Part shown: piece by piece, positions 34,362 through 44,170 of the stretch
Layout: every line of letters starts with the position of its first letter
Numbering within the stretch: position 1 is the first letter of the stretch
Source: Luteibacter aegosomatissinici
GTDB lineage: Bacteria; Pseudomonadota; Gammaproteobacteria; Xanthomonadales; Rhodanobacteraceae
Direction: 5' to 3'
Assembly (NCBI RefSeq): GCF_023078495.1
Contig: NZ_CP095742.1
Span: 248,001-312,000 of the forward strand
Length of the DNA: 64,000 nucleotides
Notes under the pieces: generated by a model
The model's input: the letters and a program-made list of their open reading frames with translations, nothing else
Database searches by the model: none
Told to the model about the DNA's origin: nothing
Program-made: the position numbers and the translations under genes

Positions 34362-36301
34362 CGGGCGGCCGCGCGCGTACGCCAGTAATCGAGGGGGTAG
34401 AGCTGCGTGGGCACGCTGGGCTCGGCCGGCACACGGCCGTCCTGCAGCGCATCCAGGGTCGCTGCGTCCCAGATCATCAGCCAGCCCGTGCGCGAGGGCT
34501 GGATCAAACGCGCGAAGCGGTACGCATCCGCGGGCGGGTGCTTGGCGTACGAAACGATCAGCCCGTCCGGGTGGTGGCGGGCAAAGTCATTCAGGCTGTC
34601 GCCGTCATGGACGACATCGTCGTCATCGTCATCGCCGGTATCGGCGGCCATGCCTGGCTGGACCTTGATCTTGGCGATGGGGTGCATGAGCCGGCCCGCG
34701 AAGTGGTACTGGCCGTTGTAGGACACGCCAAGGTTCGCGATGGGGCGGCCAGCGCTGTCTGCCTGCGCAAGGTAGAGCGATGCCGGCGTCAGGTCGTAGC
34801 GATACCAAAGGCCCATGGTGAACAGGGCATTGAGCGCCACGGTGCCGATCAGCCCGGCGAAGGCGAGCCGGCGCATTTCACCGCGGCCACGGAGCAGCAG
34901 CAGCGCGCCCAGGACAATGAACACCACGCCAAAGAAGCGTGCGTACGGCGCCATGCCCGTCAGCCAGATGTTGTCCGGGAAGCGCGTGGGCACCACCGAC
35001 GGCATGGCGAACAGGACGATGGCGAGGAGGAATGCGCCGAGCGAAAGCGGCCAGGTGCCCAGCGCCCAGTGATTGGCCAGCTTCGGGTGGCGCTCGCGCA
35101 GGTCGGCCACGCATGCGGCGACCAACATGGTGACCCCGCCCAGCTCAGGTAGCACGTAGTACAGCTGCTTGCCCGTGATGAGCGAGAACACCAGGAACGT
35201 CGGCAGCAGCCAGCACACGAGGAAGCGCAGGCCCGGTTCCAGCGGCTGCCGCAGCAGGGCGACAAACAGCGGCACGACAAGCAGCACCACCAGGATCTTG
35301 TCCACGACGGCCGGGAAGTGCGCGAGCGTCGATACCAATAGCAGGACGAGGGCGGCGGCGGCGCAGGCGATTGCACCGGAGGCGCCCGGGCGCCATGGCT
35401 TGCGGAACAGCGTAGTGGGTAGCGCGACGATGCCGCGTAGCCACCCGCTCAGCGGGAAGACGATCACCGGAAGGAACAGCAGGTAGTACCACGCCGGGTG
35501 GGCGTGGTTCTGCAGATCGTGGGCGTGGGTATCGACCACGCGCCCGGCGGTTTGCGTGAAGAACAGGCGCTGGCGATAGGCCTCGCCACCCGCTTCGCCC
35601 GCGGGGATGGCCCAGGCCAGCAGGATGGCGCAACCGATGAGCAGGCCTGCGCCACCCATGGCGTACCAGCGTGCCTTGTTTTGCCGTGCCCATTCGTTCC
35701 ACAGCGGGCCGAGGACGAATGGGAACACCACGTGCAGGAGCATCACCGGGCCCTTGGTGAGCAACCCCGCGCCGACGAGGATGCCGAACAGCCACCAGCG
35801 CGGTGCTGGCCGGTTCGGCGTCGGCGTGAGGCAGAGCAGGGCGCCGAGCACCCAAACGCAGAGCAGTACTTCGTACATGATCTGCAGGCCGAACAGGAAG
35901 GCGTAGGCGAAGCCCATGAGCAACCACGGCGTCGCCTTGGCGACCCACGGCCGTGCCGGAAACAGCCGGCTGGCGAGCAGCGACGCAAGCACGAGCTGCG
36001 TGCCGCCGAAGATCACTTCGAGGATACGGGGCCACACATCGCTGACGCCGAACACCGCCCAGCCAGCGTGGATCATCCAGAACAGCAGGGGGACTTTTTC
36101 GCTGTATGGCTCACCGTTGATGTGCGGCACCAGCCACTGGTGGTGCGCCCACATATCCCACGCCACCGCGAGGGTGCGCGTGGAGAACATCGGCATGGGG
36201 CCATGGGAAAAGATGGCCAGCAAAGCCATGGCGGCCCAAAGCGGCAGCCAGGGCCACAGGGCGCGAAGATGTTCCGAGCGGGTATAGGCGCTGTTGGACA
36301 A
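34358..36301 (-). CDS. GT39/ArnT-like membrane glycosyltransferase
   Basis: 647 residues with 11-13 hydrophobic segments and a soluble C-terminal periplasmic domain. The first periplasmic loop has the GT-C pattern QWLVPHINGEPYSEKVPLLFWM, as in ArnT/PMT proteins. The acidic Asp-Glu pair that normally begins this loop and takes part in catalysis is replaced by Phe-Ser (FSTRTLAVAWDMW). An acidic run (DDDDD) is present in the C-terminal domain. It would move a sugar from a polyprenyl carrier to lipid A or another acceptor if active. Linked to TPR, GT4 and ligase genes. Confidence 0.8.
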   Translation of the reverse strand: MSNSAYTRSEHLRALWPWLPLWAAMALLAIFSHGPMPMFSTRTLAVAWDMWAHHQWLVPHINGEPYSEKVPLLFWMIHAGWAVFGVSDVWPRILEVIFGGTQLVLASLLASRLFPARPWVAKATPWLLMGFAYAFLFGLQIMYEVLLCVWVLGALLCLTPTPNRPAPRWWLFGILVGAGLLTKGPVMLLHVVFPFVLGPLWNEWARQNKARWYAMGGAGLLIGCAILLAWAIPAGEAGGEAYRQRLFFTQTAGRVVDTHAHDLQNHAHPAWYYLLFLPVIVFPLSGWLRGIVALPTTLFRKPWRPGASGAIACAAAALVLLLVSTLAHFPAVVDKILVVLLVVPLFVALLRQPLEPGLRFLVCWLLPTFLVFSLITGKQLYYVLPELGGVTMLVAACVADLRERHPKLANHWALGTWPLSLGAFLLAIVLFAMPSVVPTRFPDNIWLTGMAPYARFFGVVFIVLGALLLLRGRGEMRRLAFAGLIGTVALNALFTMGLWYRYDLTPASLYLAQADSAGRPIANLGVSYNGQYHFAGRLMHPIAKIKVQPGMAADTGDDDDDDVVHDGDSLNDFARHHPDGLIVSYAKHPPADAYRFARLIQPSRTGWLMIWDAATLDALQDGRVPAEPSVPTQLYPLDYWRTRAAAR

Positions 36302-36417
36302 GGGCGTCGTTACCGTTAAAGGATCATGAATTCTAAACGCACGGTCGCGAGAATAGCTGACTTACGTCGTACAGCCTGGCTTGTCGCCGGAGCGTCTAGG
36401 GCGGCCCGGGGGCCGCG

Positions 36418-37422
36418 TCAGGACTTCAGGAGGTCGTCGATGGCCCGGCCCAGGCGCTGCGGGAATCCGGCCTGGTTGGCGTCGTACCAGGCCCTGGCGG
36501 CGTTACCCAGGCCAATGGCCTCGTCATCGCTCATGCGGATGATACGTTCCACACAGGCCTCCAGCGCTTCCTCATCGAAGCGCCACAGCGTGGCCGCATT
36601 AAGCGTGCCGTTTTCGTGCGCGGCAACGCGCATGCCACGCTCATCGGTCACCAGTTCATTCATTGGCGCGCCATCAGTGGCGAGCACTACCGCCCCGCAG
36701 CTCATCGCCTCGACGATGTAGTGGCCCCAGCCCTCGGCTTCGGACAGGCACAGGTGGAACAGGTGGGCATTCTGCAGGCGCCGGATTTCCTCGATATCGG
36801 AAAGGAACGTTACCTGGTGATCGAGGTTGGCGGCGGCGGGTGGGCGGTCGGCGGCCGCCACCGAAGGCGACTGCAGCACATGCAGCGTCGGCCACTCGGG
36901 ATGCCGGCGCCACACATCGAGCAGCCACTCCGTGCCCTTCATGCGGCTGCCGCCGGCGAGATGCAGGAACGCGCGATCGCGCGGTATGCCCTCGCGGCGG
37001 CAATCGGTGCTGATGAACCCGATCTGTGCCGTCGGCAACCCCAGCTCGCCGCCAAAGGTGCGCATGGCGCTATCGGTCTTGCACAGGACCGTATCAAAGC
37101 GATGCAGGTATCGGCGATCGCGACGGCTCAGCCACTCGGGATGGGGGATGAGCGCATTGCGCCGGGACATGGCCAGGTAACCGGGGTGCACATGCTCGAT
37201 CGTCAGGCCCAGGTCGTAGCGCGCGGGGCCCTTCCCCAGCAGCCAGCGGGCACGCATGGCGAGCCGGGCGCCCCAGGCACGCCATGGCAGGCCATGGTTG
37301 CGCTGCGGGGCACGCGTCACGGTGACATCATGGCCCAGGTCGCGGAGCGCCTGTTCGAACAGCCGGATATCGTGCGTGAGCCCGCGACCGTTGTCCCAGG
37401 CAATAAGGTTGATCGATGCCAT
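36418..37422 (-). CDS. GT4-family glycosyltransferase
   Basis: 334 residues, cytoplasmic, GT-B fold. The C-terminal domain has the EX7E-type donor site (SEAEGWGHYIVEAMSCGAVV). Neighbours are the O-antigen ligase gene upstream (3-base gap) and the GT39-type gene downstream. It should add a sugar to the LPS core or a surface glycan; donor and linkage are not readable. Confidence 0.87.
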   Translation of the reverse strand: MASINLIAWDNGRGLTHDIRLFEQALRDLGHDVTVTRAPQRNHGLPWRAWGARLAMRARWLLGKGPARYDLGLTIEHVHPGYLAMSRRNALIPHPEWLSRRDRRYLHRFDTVLCKTDSAMRTFGGELGLPTAQIGFISTDCRREGIPRDRAFLHLAGGSRMKGTEWLLDVWRRHPEWPTLHVLQSPSVAAADRPPAAANLDHQVTFLSDIEEIRRLQNAHLFHLCLSEAEGWGHYIVEAMSCGAVVLATDGAPMNELVTDERGMRVAAHENGTLNAATLWRFDEEALEACVERIIRMSDDEAIGLGNAARAWYDANQAGFPQRLGRAIDDLLKS

Positions 37423-37425
37423 GGA

Positions 37426-38682
37426 TCAGTGGCCCCTGTTCGATGATTCGCGTTGCGCAAGCGCACGCCCGATATAGACGGCCAGGCCGAGAGTGAGGAA
37501 GAAATACAGCGAGTGCGGCATGGCCCGGTAAAACACGTTATCGGTCAGTCCGCACAGTGCATACATGCCGGTCACCGCCAGGCCCGCGCATGCCGGCATC
37601 GCCACGCCGTTTTCACGGTGCAGCGCGTGGCGCCCAAAGAACCAAAGGGCGCACCCGAGCATGGCCAGCAACAGGACCAGGGCAGGCAGGCCGCCGGTGA
37701 CGGCCCATTCCAGGTATTCGCTGTGCGGATGGTCGTAGCGCTCGATCGAGTTGGAGGCCTTCCCCTCGGCGATGCGGCCGCGCGCATAGGTGCCGAACTG
37801 GTTCAGGCCCACGCCCGCGAGCGGGTGCTCCGCGACGGCGGAGCCGGCGTTACGCCACATTTCCAGGCGTTCCCTGACGGCGCCGGTGGCATCCTGTTCG
37901 CTGTACGTGGAGACCTCTTCGGAGACGGCGGCGAAACGCTCCGCCACCTCACCATGGAGGATCGTGGTGGCAAGGCCAGCAACAGCGACACCCACCAATA
38001 GCACGGCGATGGCCTGGCGCCAGCGCCGCGTGCGGGTGGCCTGGAGGATCACCAGCGTTATAAACACGGGGATGCACGCAAGCAGCGGGCCGCGGCTCTG
38101 GGTCAGGAGCGCGCCGTAAATGCCAAGCGCGGCGAAGATGCCGTGCAACACGCGTTCGCCCGTGCGCAGTTCGATGCGCAATGCCTGGATCGTGCTGATC
38201 AACGACAGCACGAGGATGAACATGCAGAACTCGATCGCACCCCACAGGCCGTTATTGATCCCGTAAACGCGGTCGATGCCCTCCAGGTAGTGCTGCTCGA
38301 TGCAGATCAGCCCCAGGGCGGCCGCCGACGCGCTGAACCCGAGCCGCAGCACGATAGGGCGCAACGGGGCGGCGAAGCAGGCGGCGATGGGCAGGAACGC
38401 AAGGACGTGCGACATGACATCGAACTCCTTGAGGGAGATGCCGTGTGCAAGCGTGTTGGCGAGCCAGAAGACAAACGCTAGCGCAACCGGCACCACGACC
38501 AGGGCGCTGCGGCGGAACGCCTGGCGCGTGTAAGGCCGGGTCGCCAGCATCCAGATGCCCACGAGCAGGAGGATAGCCGCCGGCAGCGCCTTGGCCTTGT
38601 ACGGCAGCGCGAACGACAGCGGCATGATGGCGATCAGCAGCGAGAGGATCCAGGGGCGCCACGCGTTGGGTTTGTCTTGCAC
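37426..38682 (-). CDS. O-antigen ligase-family (Wzy_C) membrane protein
   Basis: 418 residues from the GTG at 38682, with AAGG six bases upstream; the longer open frame is Arg-rich and lacks membrane character. About 11 membrane helices are seen. The large periplasmic loop has the ligase/polymerase pattern (HPLAGVGLNQFGTYARGR, then YDHPHSEYLEWAVTGG). It joins lipid-linked glycan to the lipid A core (WaaL) or polymerises repeat units (Wzy). Lies head to head with the second GT4 gene. Confidence 0.85.
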   Translation of the reverse strand: MQDKPNAWRPWILSLLIAIMPLSFALPYKAKALPAAILLLVGIWMLATRPYTRQAFRRSALVVVPVALAFVFWLANTLAHGISLKEFDVMSHVLAFLPIAACFAAPLRPIVLRLGFSASAAALGLICIEQHYLEGIDRVYGINNGLWGAIEFCMFILVLSLISTIQALRIELRTGERVLHGIFAALGIYGALLTQSRGPLLACIPVFITLVILQATRTRRWRQAIAVLLVGVAVAGLATTILHGEVAERFAAVSEEVSTYSEQDATGAVRERLEMWRNAGSAVAEHPLAGVGLNQFGTYARGRIAEGKASNSIERYDHPHSEYLEWAVTGGLPALVLLLAMLGCALWFFGRHALHRENGVAMPACAGLAVTGMYALCGLTDNVFYRAMPHSLYFFLTLGLAVYIGRALAQRESSNRGH

Positions 38683-38837
38683 TCGGCACCTTGCATCTGT
38701 GGACAGCCGCGGACGGCCTGCTCGCCACCCGGGCAGGAAGGCCGGGTACGCGAGGCATGGTACTTTACCGGATCGCGGATGCCGCTCCGTGTGCCCACGG
38801 TGGTCCGGCCGCAATTCAGCTAGTGCAAAGGTCGGGC

Positions 38838-39965
38838 ATGAAGATCCTGTTCACCAATTTCCACGCCGGTGACGGCGGCGGCCACACCACGTACGTGACC
38901 GGCCTGGCCCGCGGGCTGGCGCCGCGACACGCGATTTTCGTGGCCGCCCCCCCGGGCAGCCGCCTGAACCGCGAGGCGCGGGCTATCGCCGGCGTTGGCG
39001 TGATCGACCAGCCGTTTCCGAATGGCCTCGGCAAGCTCGCCGCCCGCGGTCGCGCGCGGCGTCATCTGGCCGGGTGGCTGCGCCAGAATCCCGTGGATAT
39101 CGTCCATGTGAATGGCTCGGCCGACCACCGGCTCGCGATGGCGGCCGTGCGCGGCCTGCCAAACCGGCCGGCCATCGTGCTCACCAAGCACAATTCCAAG
39201 CCCATGACGGGCTGGGGCCACCGCCTGCGTGCCCGTTTTGGCACGGACATGGTGATTGCCGTCTGTGAGTACGTCCGGCGCCAGCTGCAGGCCTCCCCCT
39301 ACGCGCGTTGCCGGATCGCCACGGTGTTCAATGGCGTGGATATCCAGCGCTTTGCCCCTCAGGCGGTGGCGCCCGCTGATCGTTCCGCATGGCTCGCCCC
39401 GGCCGCCGAAGGTGCCGCCCTGCTGATCGGCAGCAATGCGGGAACCGCTCGCTACAAGGGCTGGATGGACCTGGTGGAAGCGCTCGCCATGCTGCGGCCG
39501 GACGAGCGCGAGCGGTTCCGTATCGTGCTCGCAGGCGGGTTGCCGGGCGCCGATGAGCTCGCCCGCATCGATGCGCTCGGCGTCGCCCACCTTATTCACT
39601 TCACTGGCCGCCTCGATGATGTCCGGCCGATGGTGGCGTCCCTCGACGCCGGGTTTGTCCTGTCGTGGGATGTGGAAACCATCTCGTTTGCGTGCCGCGA
39701 GATGATGGCCATGGGCAAGCCGGTACTCGTGACCGATTACGCCGGATTGCCTGAAAACATCCGGTCTGGGACGGACGGCTGGGTGGTCCCCGTCCGCGAT
39801 AAAGCGGCTATGGGCGAAGCGCTTCGTGCGCTATGGGCAAGCCGGGACGGGTTGGCGGGCATGGGCCATGCGGCGCGTGACCACGCTGAAACCGCATTCG
39901 GCCTGGAGCATTTCGTGGACGCGACCGAAAAGGCTTACGCGGGCCTTCTTTCGAGCAGGGCGTAG
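38838..39965 (+). CDS. GT4-family glycosyltransferase
   Basis: 375 residues from the ATG at 38838. GT-B fold with an N-terminal Gly-rich acceptor loop (FHAGDGGGHTTYVTGLARGL) and a C-terminal donor site of EX7E type (WDVETISFACREMMAMGKPV). Divergent from the O-antigen ligase gene, so it probably belongs to the same surface-glycan set. Its last 31 bases overlap the convergent rsmB gene. Confidence 0.88.
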   Translation: MKILFTNFHAGDGGGHTTYVTGLARGLAPRHAIFVAAPPGSRLNREARAIAGVGVIDQPFPNGLGKLAARGRARRHLAGWLRQNPVDIVHVNGSADHRLAMAAVRGLPNRPAIVLTKHNSKPMTGWGHRLRARFGTDMVIAVCEYVRRQLQASPYARCRIATVFNGVDIQRFAPQAVAPADRSAWLAPAAEGAALLIGSNAGTARYKGWMDLVEALAMLRPDERERFRIVLAGGLPGADELARIDALGVAHLIHFTGRLDDVRPMVASLDAGFVLSWDVETISFACREMMAMGKPVLVTDYAGLPENIRSGTDGWVVPVRDKAAMGEALRALWASRDGLAGMGHAARDHAETAFGLEHFVDATEKAYAGLLSSRA

Positions 39966-41245
39966 TACATCCCATCCAGGTCGCCATCGCCCGGCAGCAC
40001 TTGCCAGCCGATGGCGGCCGCCTGGCCGACCGGCAGGGTGACGGGAACGACCACCGCGTCCTCGCGACTTCGGACAAAGTCCCCCACCACGCCTTCGTTT
40101 TCGCGCCGGAGCAGCGAGCAGGTGACGTAAAGCAGCCGCCCACCCGGGGCCAGGGTGTCCCAGCACGCGGCGAGGATGCGCGATTGCTGGGCGACCAGTG
40201 CGTCGATGTCGGTGGCGCGGCGGTGCAGCCGCACATCGGGGCGACGCCGGATCACGCCCGTGGCGGAGCAGGGCGCATCGATCATGATCCGGTCGAAGGG
40301 GCGTCCATCCCACCAGGCCGAGGCATCGCCTGCATCGGCCACGGTGATGTCTGCCCGCAGGCGCAGGCGTTCCAGGTTCTGGCGAATGCGCGCCGCGCGG
40401 CTTGCTTCGTATTCCACGGCGAGCAAGTCCACATCGGCCCTTTCGAGCACGTGGCAGGCCTTGCCCCCGGGCGCGGCACACGCATCGAGCACGCGTTGCC
40501 CCGCCCGCGCATCGAGCAGGTCCGCAGGCACCTGGGCGGCACCGTCCTGTACCGCGAAATGGCCTTCGGCGAAGCCCGGCAAGCGCGTGACGTCGGTGCT
40601 GTGCGGCAGTACCAGGCCGTCGGCAAGCCAGGCATGCAACGTTGCCGGGTGGCCTGCCCCGGCCAGTGCCGCTGCGACCTGGTCGCGGTGGGCAAGCCGC
40701 CGGTTGACGCGCAGCATCAGGGGCGGTTCGATGTTTGCCGCCGCCAGCACGTTTTCGGCCTGGGCCGGCCAATCGCGCGCGATCGCGTCGGCCAACCACG
40801 CCGGGTGCGCGTGCCGCGTGGCCGGGTTGGCGTCGAGCGCCGCGTTGAGTGCCTCGCGCTCGCGTTGCCAGCGGCGCAGCACGGCATTGACCAGCCCGGC
40901 CAGGCGTGGGCGGCGCAGCTCGCGCGCGGCTTCGACCGTAGCGGCCACCGCGGCGTAACCGGGCAGTTCCAAGGTTTCCAACTGCACGAGCCCCGTGACC
41001 AGCAGGGCATGAATCACCGGCTCACTACGCCGGATGGGCTTATCCAGCAGGCGATCCAGTGCCGCATCAAAACGTGGCCACCAGCGAGCACCATCGCTCA
41101 GTAGCGCCGTAAGCAGCGCACGGTCACGCGAATCGGGAAGTTTGGGCAGGGCACGATCAGCGGCCTCGCGCAGCGAGTGTCCGGAAAGCGCGATGCTTGC
41201 GAGTGCTTCCGCGGCCAGCGCGCGTACCGAGGGGGCCTTGCTCAC
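39935..41245 (-). CDS. rsmB: 16S rRNA (cytosine-967-C5)-methyltransferase
   Basis: 436 residues with a GTG start overlapping the fmt stop by four bases. An N-terminal NusB-like helical domain (about 1-140) is followed by the SAM-dependent domain with the SAM loop ([14 protein letters not shown]), the Asp in [14 protein letters not shown] and the second catalytic cysteine in [11 protein letters not shown]. It methylates C967 of 16S rRNA. The def-fmt-rsmB order is the common gammaproteobacterial arrangement. Confidence 0.95.
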   Translation of the reverse strand: MSKAPSVRALAAEALASIALSGHSLREAADRALPKLPDSRDRALLTALLSDGARWWPRFDAALDRLLDKPIRRSEPVIHALLVTGLVQLETLELPGYAAVAATVEAARELRRPRLAGLVNAVLRRWQREREALNAALDANPATRHAHPAWLADAIARDWPAQAENVLAAANIEPPLMLRVNRRLAHRDQVAAALAGAGHPATLHAWLADGLVLPHSTDVTRLPGFAEGHFAVQDGAAQVPADLLDARAGQRVLDACAAPGGKACHVLERADVDLLAVEYEASRAARIRQNLERLRLRADITVADAGDASAWWDGRPFDRIMIDAPCSATGVIRRRPDVRLHRRATDIDALVAQQSRILAACWDTLAPGGRLLYVTCSLLRRENEGVVGDFVRSREDAVVVPVTLPVGQAAAIGWQVLPGDGDLDGMYYALLERRPA

Positions 41246-42186
41246 GAAGCGGCCTGCTTAAGCTCCGGCCGCGCGTTGAGATAATCCGCCACCCCAATGC
41301 GGCGGCCACCGGCACGCTGGACTTCGATAAGGCGCAGTGCGCCCTCGCTACACGCCACATCGATGCCATCGCGCGTGGCTGCCAGCACCGTGCCGGGTTC
41401 GGCGCCCGGGCGGCCCGCGACGGCAAGTGCGGCCCACACGCGCAGCCGCTCACCCGCGATTTCGCCTTCAGCGACGGGCCAGGGGTTGAACGCGCGCACC
41501 ATGCGCTCAAGCACGATGGCTGGCTGGGCGAAGTCGATGCGGGCTTCGGCCTTGTCGAGCTTATGGGCATACGCCACGCCATCCTCGGCCTGCACGCGTG
41601 GCACGAGGGTTTCCCCCGCCAGCACCCGGCGCAACCCTTCCCCCAGCGCCTCGGCGCCAAGCAAGGACAGGCGGTCGTGAAGGGTGCCGCCTGTTTCGTC
41701 GACGGCGATGGGTGTCCGCCGCTCGACCAGCACCGGCCCGGTATCCAGGCCCGCTTCCATTTGCATCAGGTCGACGCCGCTTTCTGCATCGCCGGCCAGG
41801 ATCGCGCGCTGGATCGGCGCGGCGCCACGCCAGCGCGGCAGCAGCGACGCATGCACATTCCAGCAACCGAGGCGGGGGATGGCCAGGACCTTGCGCGGCA
41901 GGATCAGGCCATAGGCGACCACCACCATCAGATCGGGGGCGTAGGCGGCGAGGCGGTCGCGGTCCGCCGTGGCCTTGAACGACTCGGGCTGCTCCACCGT
42001 GATCCCCGCGGCGAGCGCGGCTTCCTTGACCGGGCTGGCAGCCAGCTTGCGGCCGCGTCCGGCGGGCCGGTCAGGCTGGGTATAAACGGCAACCACCTCC
42101 GCACCGGAGGCGCGGCAGGCTTCAAGGCAGGGGACGGCGAATTCAGGCGTTCCTGCGAACACCACGCGTAAGGAAGACACCGCCAT
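41242..42186 (-). CDS. fmt: methionyl-tRNA formyltransferase
   Basis: 314 residues, full length. The formyl-donor-binding region includes the catalytic triad area ([16 protein letters not shown], with Asn and His) and the tetrahydrofolate-binding SLLPRWRG motif. The C-terminal OB-like domain binds tRNA. It formylates Met-tRNAfMet for initiation. Three bases separate it from def. Confidence 0.96.
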   Translation of the reverse strand: MAVSSLRVVFAGTPEFAVPCLEACRASGAEVVAVYTQPDRPAGRGRKLAASPVKEAALAAGITVEQPESFKATADRDRLAAYAPDLMVVVAYGLILPRKVLAIPRLGCWNVHASLLPRWRGAAPIQRAILAGDAESGVDLMQMEAGLDTGPVLVERRTPIAVDETGGTLHDRLSLLGAEALGEGLRRVLAGETLVPRVQAEDGVAYAHKLDKAEARIDFAQPAIVLERMVRAFNPWPVAEGEIAGERLRVWAALAVAGRPGAEPGTVLAATRDGIDVACSEGALRLIEVQRAGGRRIGVADYLNARPELKQAAS

Positions 42187-42189
42187 GGA

Positions 42190-42693
42190 TCAGGCGCTGG
42201 CCTTGCGCTGCTTTTCCATCCGCTTCAGCAACATGCTGCGCTTGAGCGTCGAAAGGTAATCCACGAAGACCTTGCCGGCGAGGTGGTCCATTTCGTGCTG
42301 GATGCACACGGCCAGCGGGCCCTCGGCCTCGACGATGATCTCGTTGCCGTCGACATCGTTGGCCTTCACCTTCACCTTCAGGGCGCGGGTAACGTCGGCA
42401 TAGATGCCCGGGAAGGACAGGCAGCCTTCCTGGTACACCTGCTGGCCGTCCTTTTCGAGGATTTCGGCGTTGATCAGGGTGAGTGGCTCATCCCGGCCCT
42501 CGCTCATGTCCGTGACGAGGACGCGCTTGTGCACGTTGACCTGCGTCGCGGCGAGGCCGACGCCGTTGGCGGCGTACATGGTCTCGTACATGTCGGCCAC
42601 GAACTGCTTCAGCTCGGCGTCGAACACGGTAACGGGTGCCGCGACGGTGCGCAGGCGGGGATCGGGGAATTCGAGGATGGTGAGGGTGGACAC
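42190..42693 (-). CDS. def: peptide deformylase
   Basis: 167 residues. All three PDF motifs are present: [16 protein letters not shown] (metal Cys) and [14 protein letters not shown] (metal His pair and catalytic Glu). It removes the N-formyl group from new proteins using Fe2+. First gene of the def-fmt-rsmB unit, divergent from the LysM gene. Confidence 0.96.
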   Translation of the reverse strand: MSTLTILEFPDPRLRTVAAPVTVFDAELKQFVADMYETMYAANGVGLAATQVNVHKRVLVTDMSEGRDEPLTLINAEILEKDGQQVYQEGCLSFPGIYADVTRALKVKVKANDVDGNEIIVEAEGPLAVCIQHEMDHLAGKVFVDYLSTLKRSMLLKRMEKQRKASA

Positions 42694-42840
42694 GGTGTCA
42701 CCTTAAACGGTTGCGGGCCGGGGGAGGCGCGCCATGCCCCGAAAATTGCGGGCAAGTCGGCGAAAACCAAGCGCTTCGACCCTGTAGGATGCCCTCACAT
42801 TCTACGCTGACGCCGAGGGCCCGGCGAGCGTGCTGACATA

Positions 42841-42868
42841 TTGTGCCCATTAACGATTCGGTTACACT
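42841..42868 (+). promoter_or_regulatory. candidate promoter of the LysM-protein gene
   Basis: TTGTGC (42841-42846) and TACACT (42863-42868) are 16 bases apart, 34 bases upstream of the LysM-gene start. The -10 is good and the -35 modest. Confidence 0.4.
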
Positions 42869-42901
42869 CGCGACAGCACCGGGGAAGGGGGAAAACCCGC
42901 C

Positions 42902-44056
42902 ATGTTCAAGAAGTTCGCCATGCTGCTGGGCGGCATGTTTTTCACTGTGGCTGTTTATGCCGCGGCGGCTCAGTTGCGTCCGAACGCACCGGATACCTAC
43001 ACCGTCCGCAAGGGCGATACCCTGTGGGACATCTCGGCCAAGTTCCTCAGCAAGCCCTGGCTCTGGCCCGAGATCTGGCAGGCCAACCCCCAGGTCCGCA
43101 ATCCCCACCTTATTTATCCCGGTGACGTGCTCAATCTGAGCATGTTCGGCGGCGCCCCGCGTGTTGGCCTGCAGCCGCGCGTGCGCATCGAGGATGACGC
43201 CGTCCCCGCCATTCCGCTCTCCGAGCTGCGCATGTTCCTGAAGGATATGCGCGTCATGGATGCCGATAGCGTCGAAAGCGCGCCCTATGTCGTTGGTTTC
43301 CAGGATGCCGGCCTGCGCGGCACCCCGGGCAACAAGGTGTATGCGCGCGATTTGGATAGCGCCCGGCCGGGCCAGCGCTGGGCCATCGTTCGCCCGACCC
43401 ACCGTTTCCGCGACCACGGCGAAGACCAGGGTCACCTGGATGCCGTGAACGATCGCGAGCATGGCTCGTTCGTCGCTGACGATCTGGACAGCGACGTGTC
43501 GATGAACCCCAGCCCGTGGCGTGAAGACACCTACCACGACACCCACAACGGCACCGGCAAGGATGCGGGCGTGGAAGTGTCGGTCATCGGTACGGCCGAG
43601 GTCCTCGCCACCAACGGCGATATCACCAGCCTGGTGGTCGTCGATTCGACGATGGAAATCCGCAAGGGTGACCGCTTCATGCCGGTCGACGACAAGCCGT
43701 ACGACCCATACTTCTACCCGCACGCGCCCAAGGCCATGCCGGCCGAGCCGCGCGTGATCGGCCTGGCCGATGCGCACTACGGCGTCGGTAGCCGCCAGGT
43801 GGTCTCGATTTCCGCTGGCACCGCCGACGGCATCGATAACGGCACCACGTTCACGGTGATGAGCCAGGGCGAGGCCATCGCCGACGAGGTCAGCGGCAAT
43901 TACAACCGCCGCTCCACCTCGCGCACCGCCCAGCTGCCGGACGAATACGGTGGTCACCTGATGGTATTCAAGGCGTTCGATCACGTGAGCTACGCGCTGG
44001 TGATGGACGCCCTGCGCCCGGTCCGTAGCGGCGACAAGCTCGTCCAGCCCGAATAA
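42902..44056 (+). CDS. secreted LysM-domain protein
   Basis: 384 residues with a signal peptide (about 1-23). One LysM motif is at 32-78 (YTVRKGDTLWDISAKFLSKPWLWPEIWQANPQV). The rest is beta-rich and without known domain; the same two-part protein is found next to dprA in Xanthomonadales. LysM binds peptidoglycan, so it is probably a cell-wall-associated periplasmic protein. An AT-rich terminator follows. Confidence 0.87.
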   Translation: MFKKFAMLLGGMFFTVAVYAAAAQLRPNAPDTYTVRKGDTLWDISAKFLSKPWLWPEIWQANPQVRNPHLIYPGDVLNLSMFGGAPRVGLQPRVRIEDDAVPAIPLSELRMFLKDMRVMDADSVESAPYVVGFQDAGLRGTPGNKVYARDLDSARPGQRWAIVRPTHRFRDHGEDQGHLDAVNDREHGSFVADDLDSDVSMNPSPWREDTYHDTHNGTGKDAGVEVSVIGTAEVLATNGDITSLVVVDSTMEIRKGDRFMPVDDKPYDPYFYPHAPKAMPAEPRVIGLADAHYGVGSRQVVSISAGTADGIDNGTTFTVMSQGEAIADEVSGNYNRRSTSRTAQLPDEYGGHLMVFKAFDHVSYALVMDALRPVRSGDKLVQPE

Positions 44057-44078
44057 TCCGGCGGGCCGGCGGGGTACG

Positions 44079-44105
44079 AAAAGGGAGGCTTCGGCCTCCC
44101 TTTTT
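44079..44105 (+). terminator. rho-independent terminator after the LysM gene
   Basis: AAGGGAGGC-TTCG-GCCTCCCTT forms a UUCG-tetraloop stem followed by five T. It lies 22 bases after the stop at 44056. Confidence 0.88.
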
Positions 44106-44170
44106 CATGCCTGCAGGCTTACGCGTGGCGTTGGGCACGCCCCGGCAGCGGCCCCTCTAGACTTGTCAGC

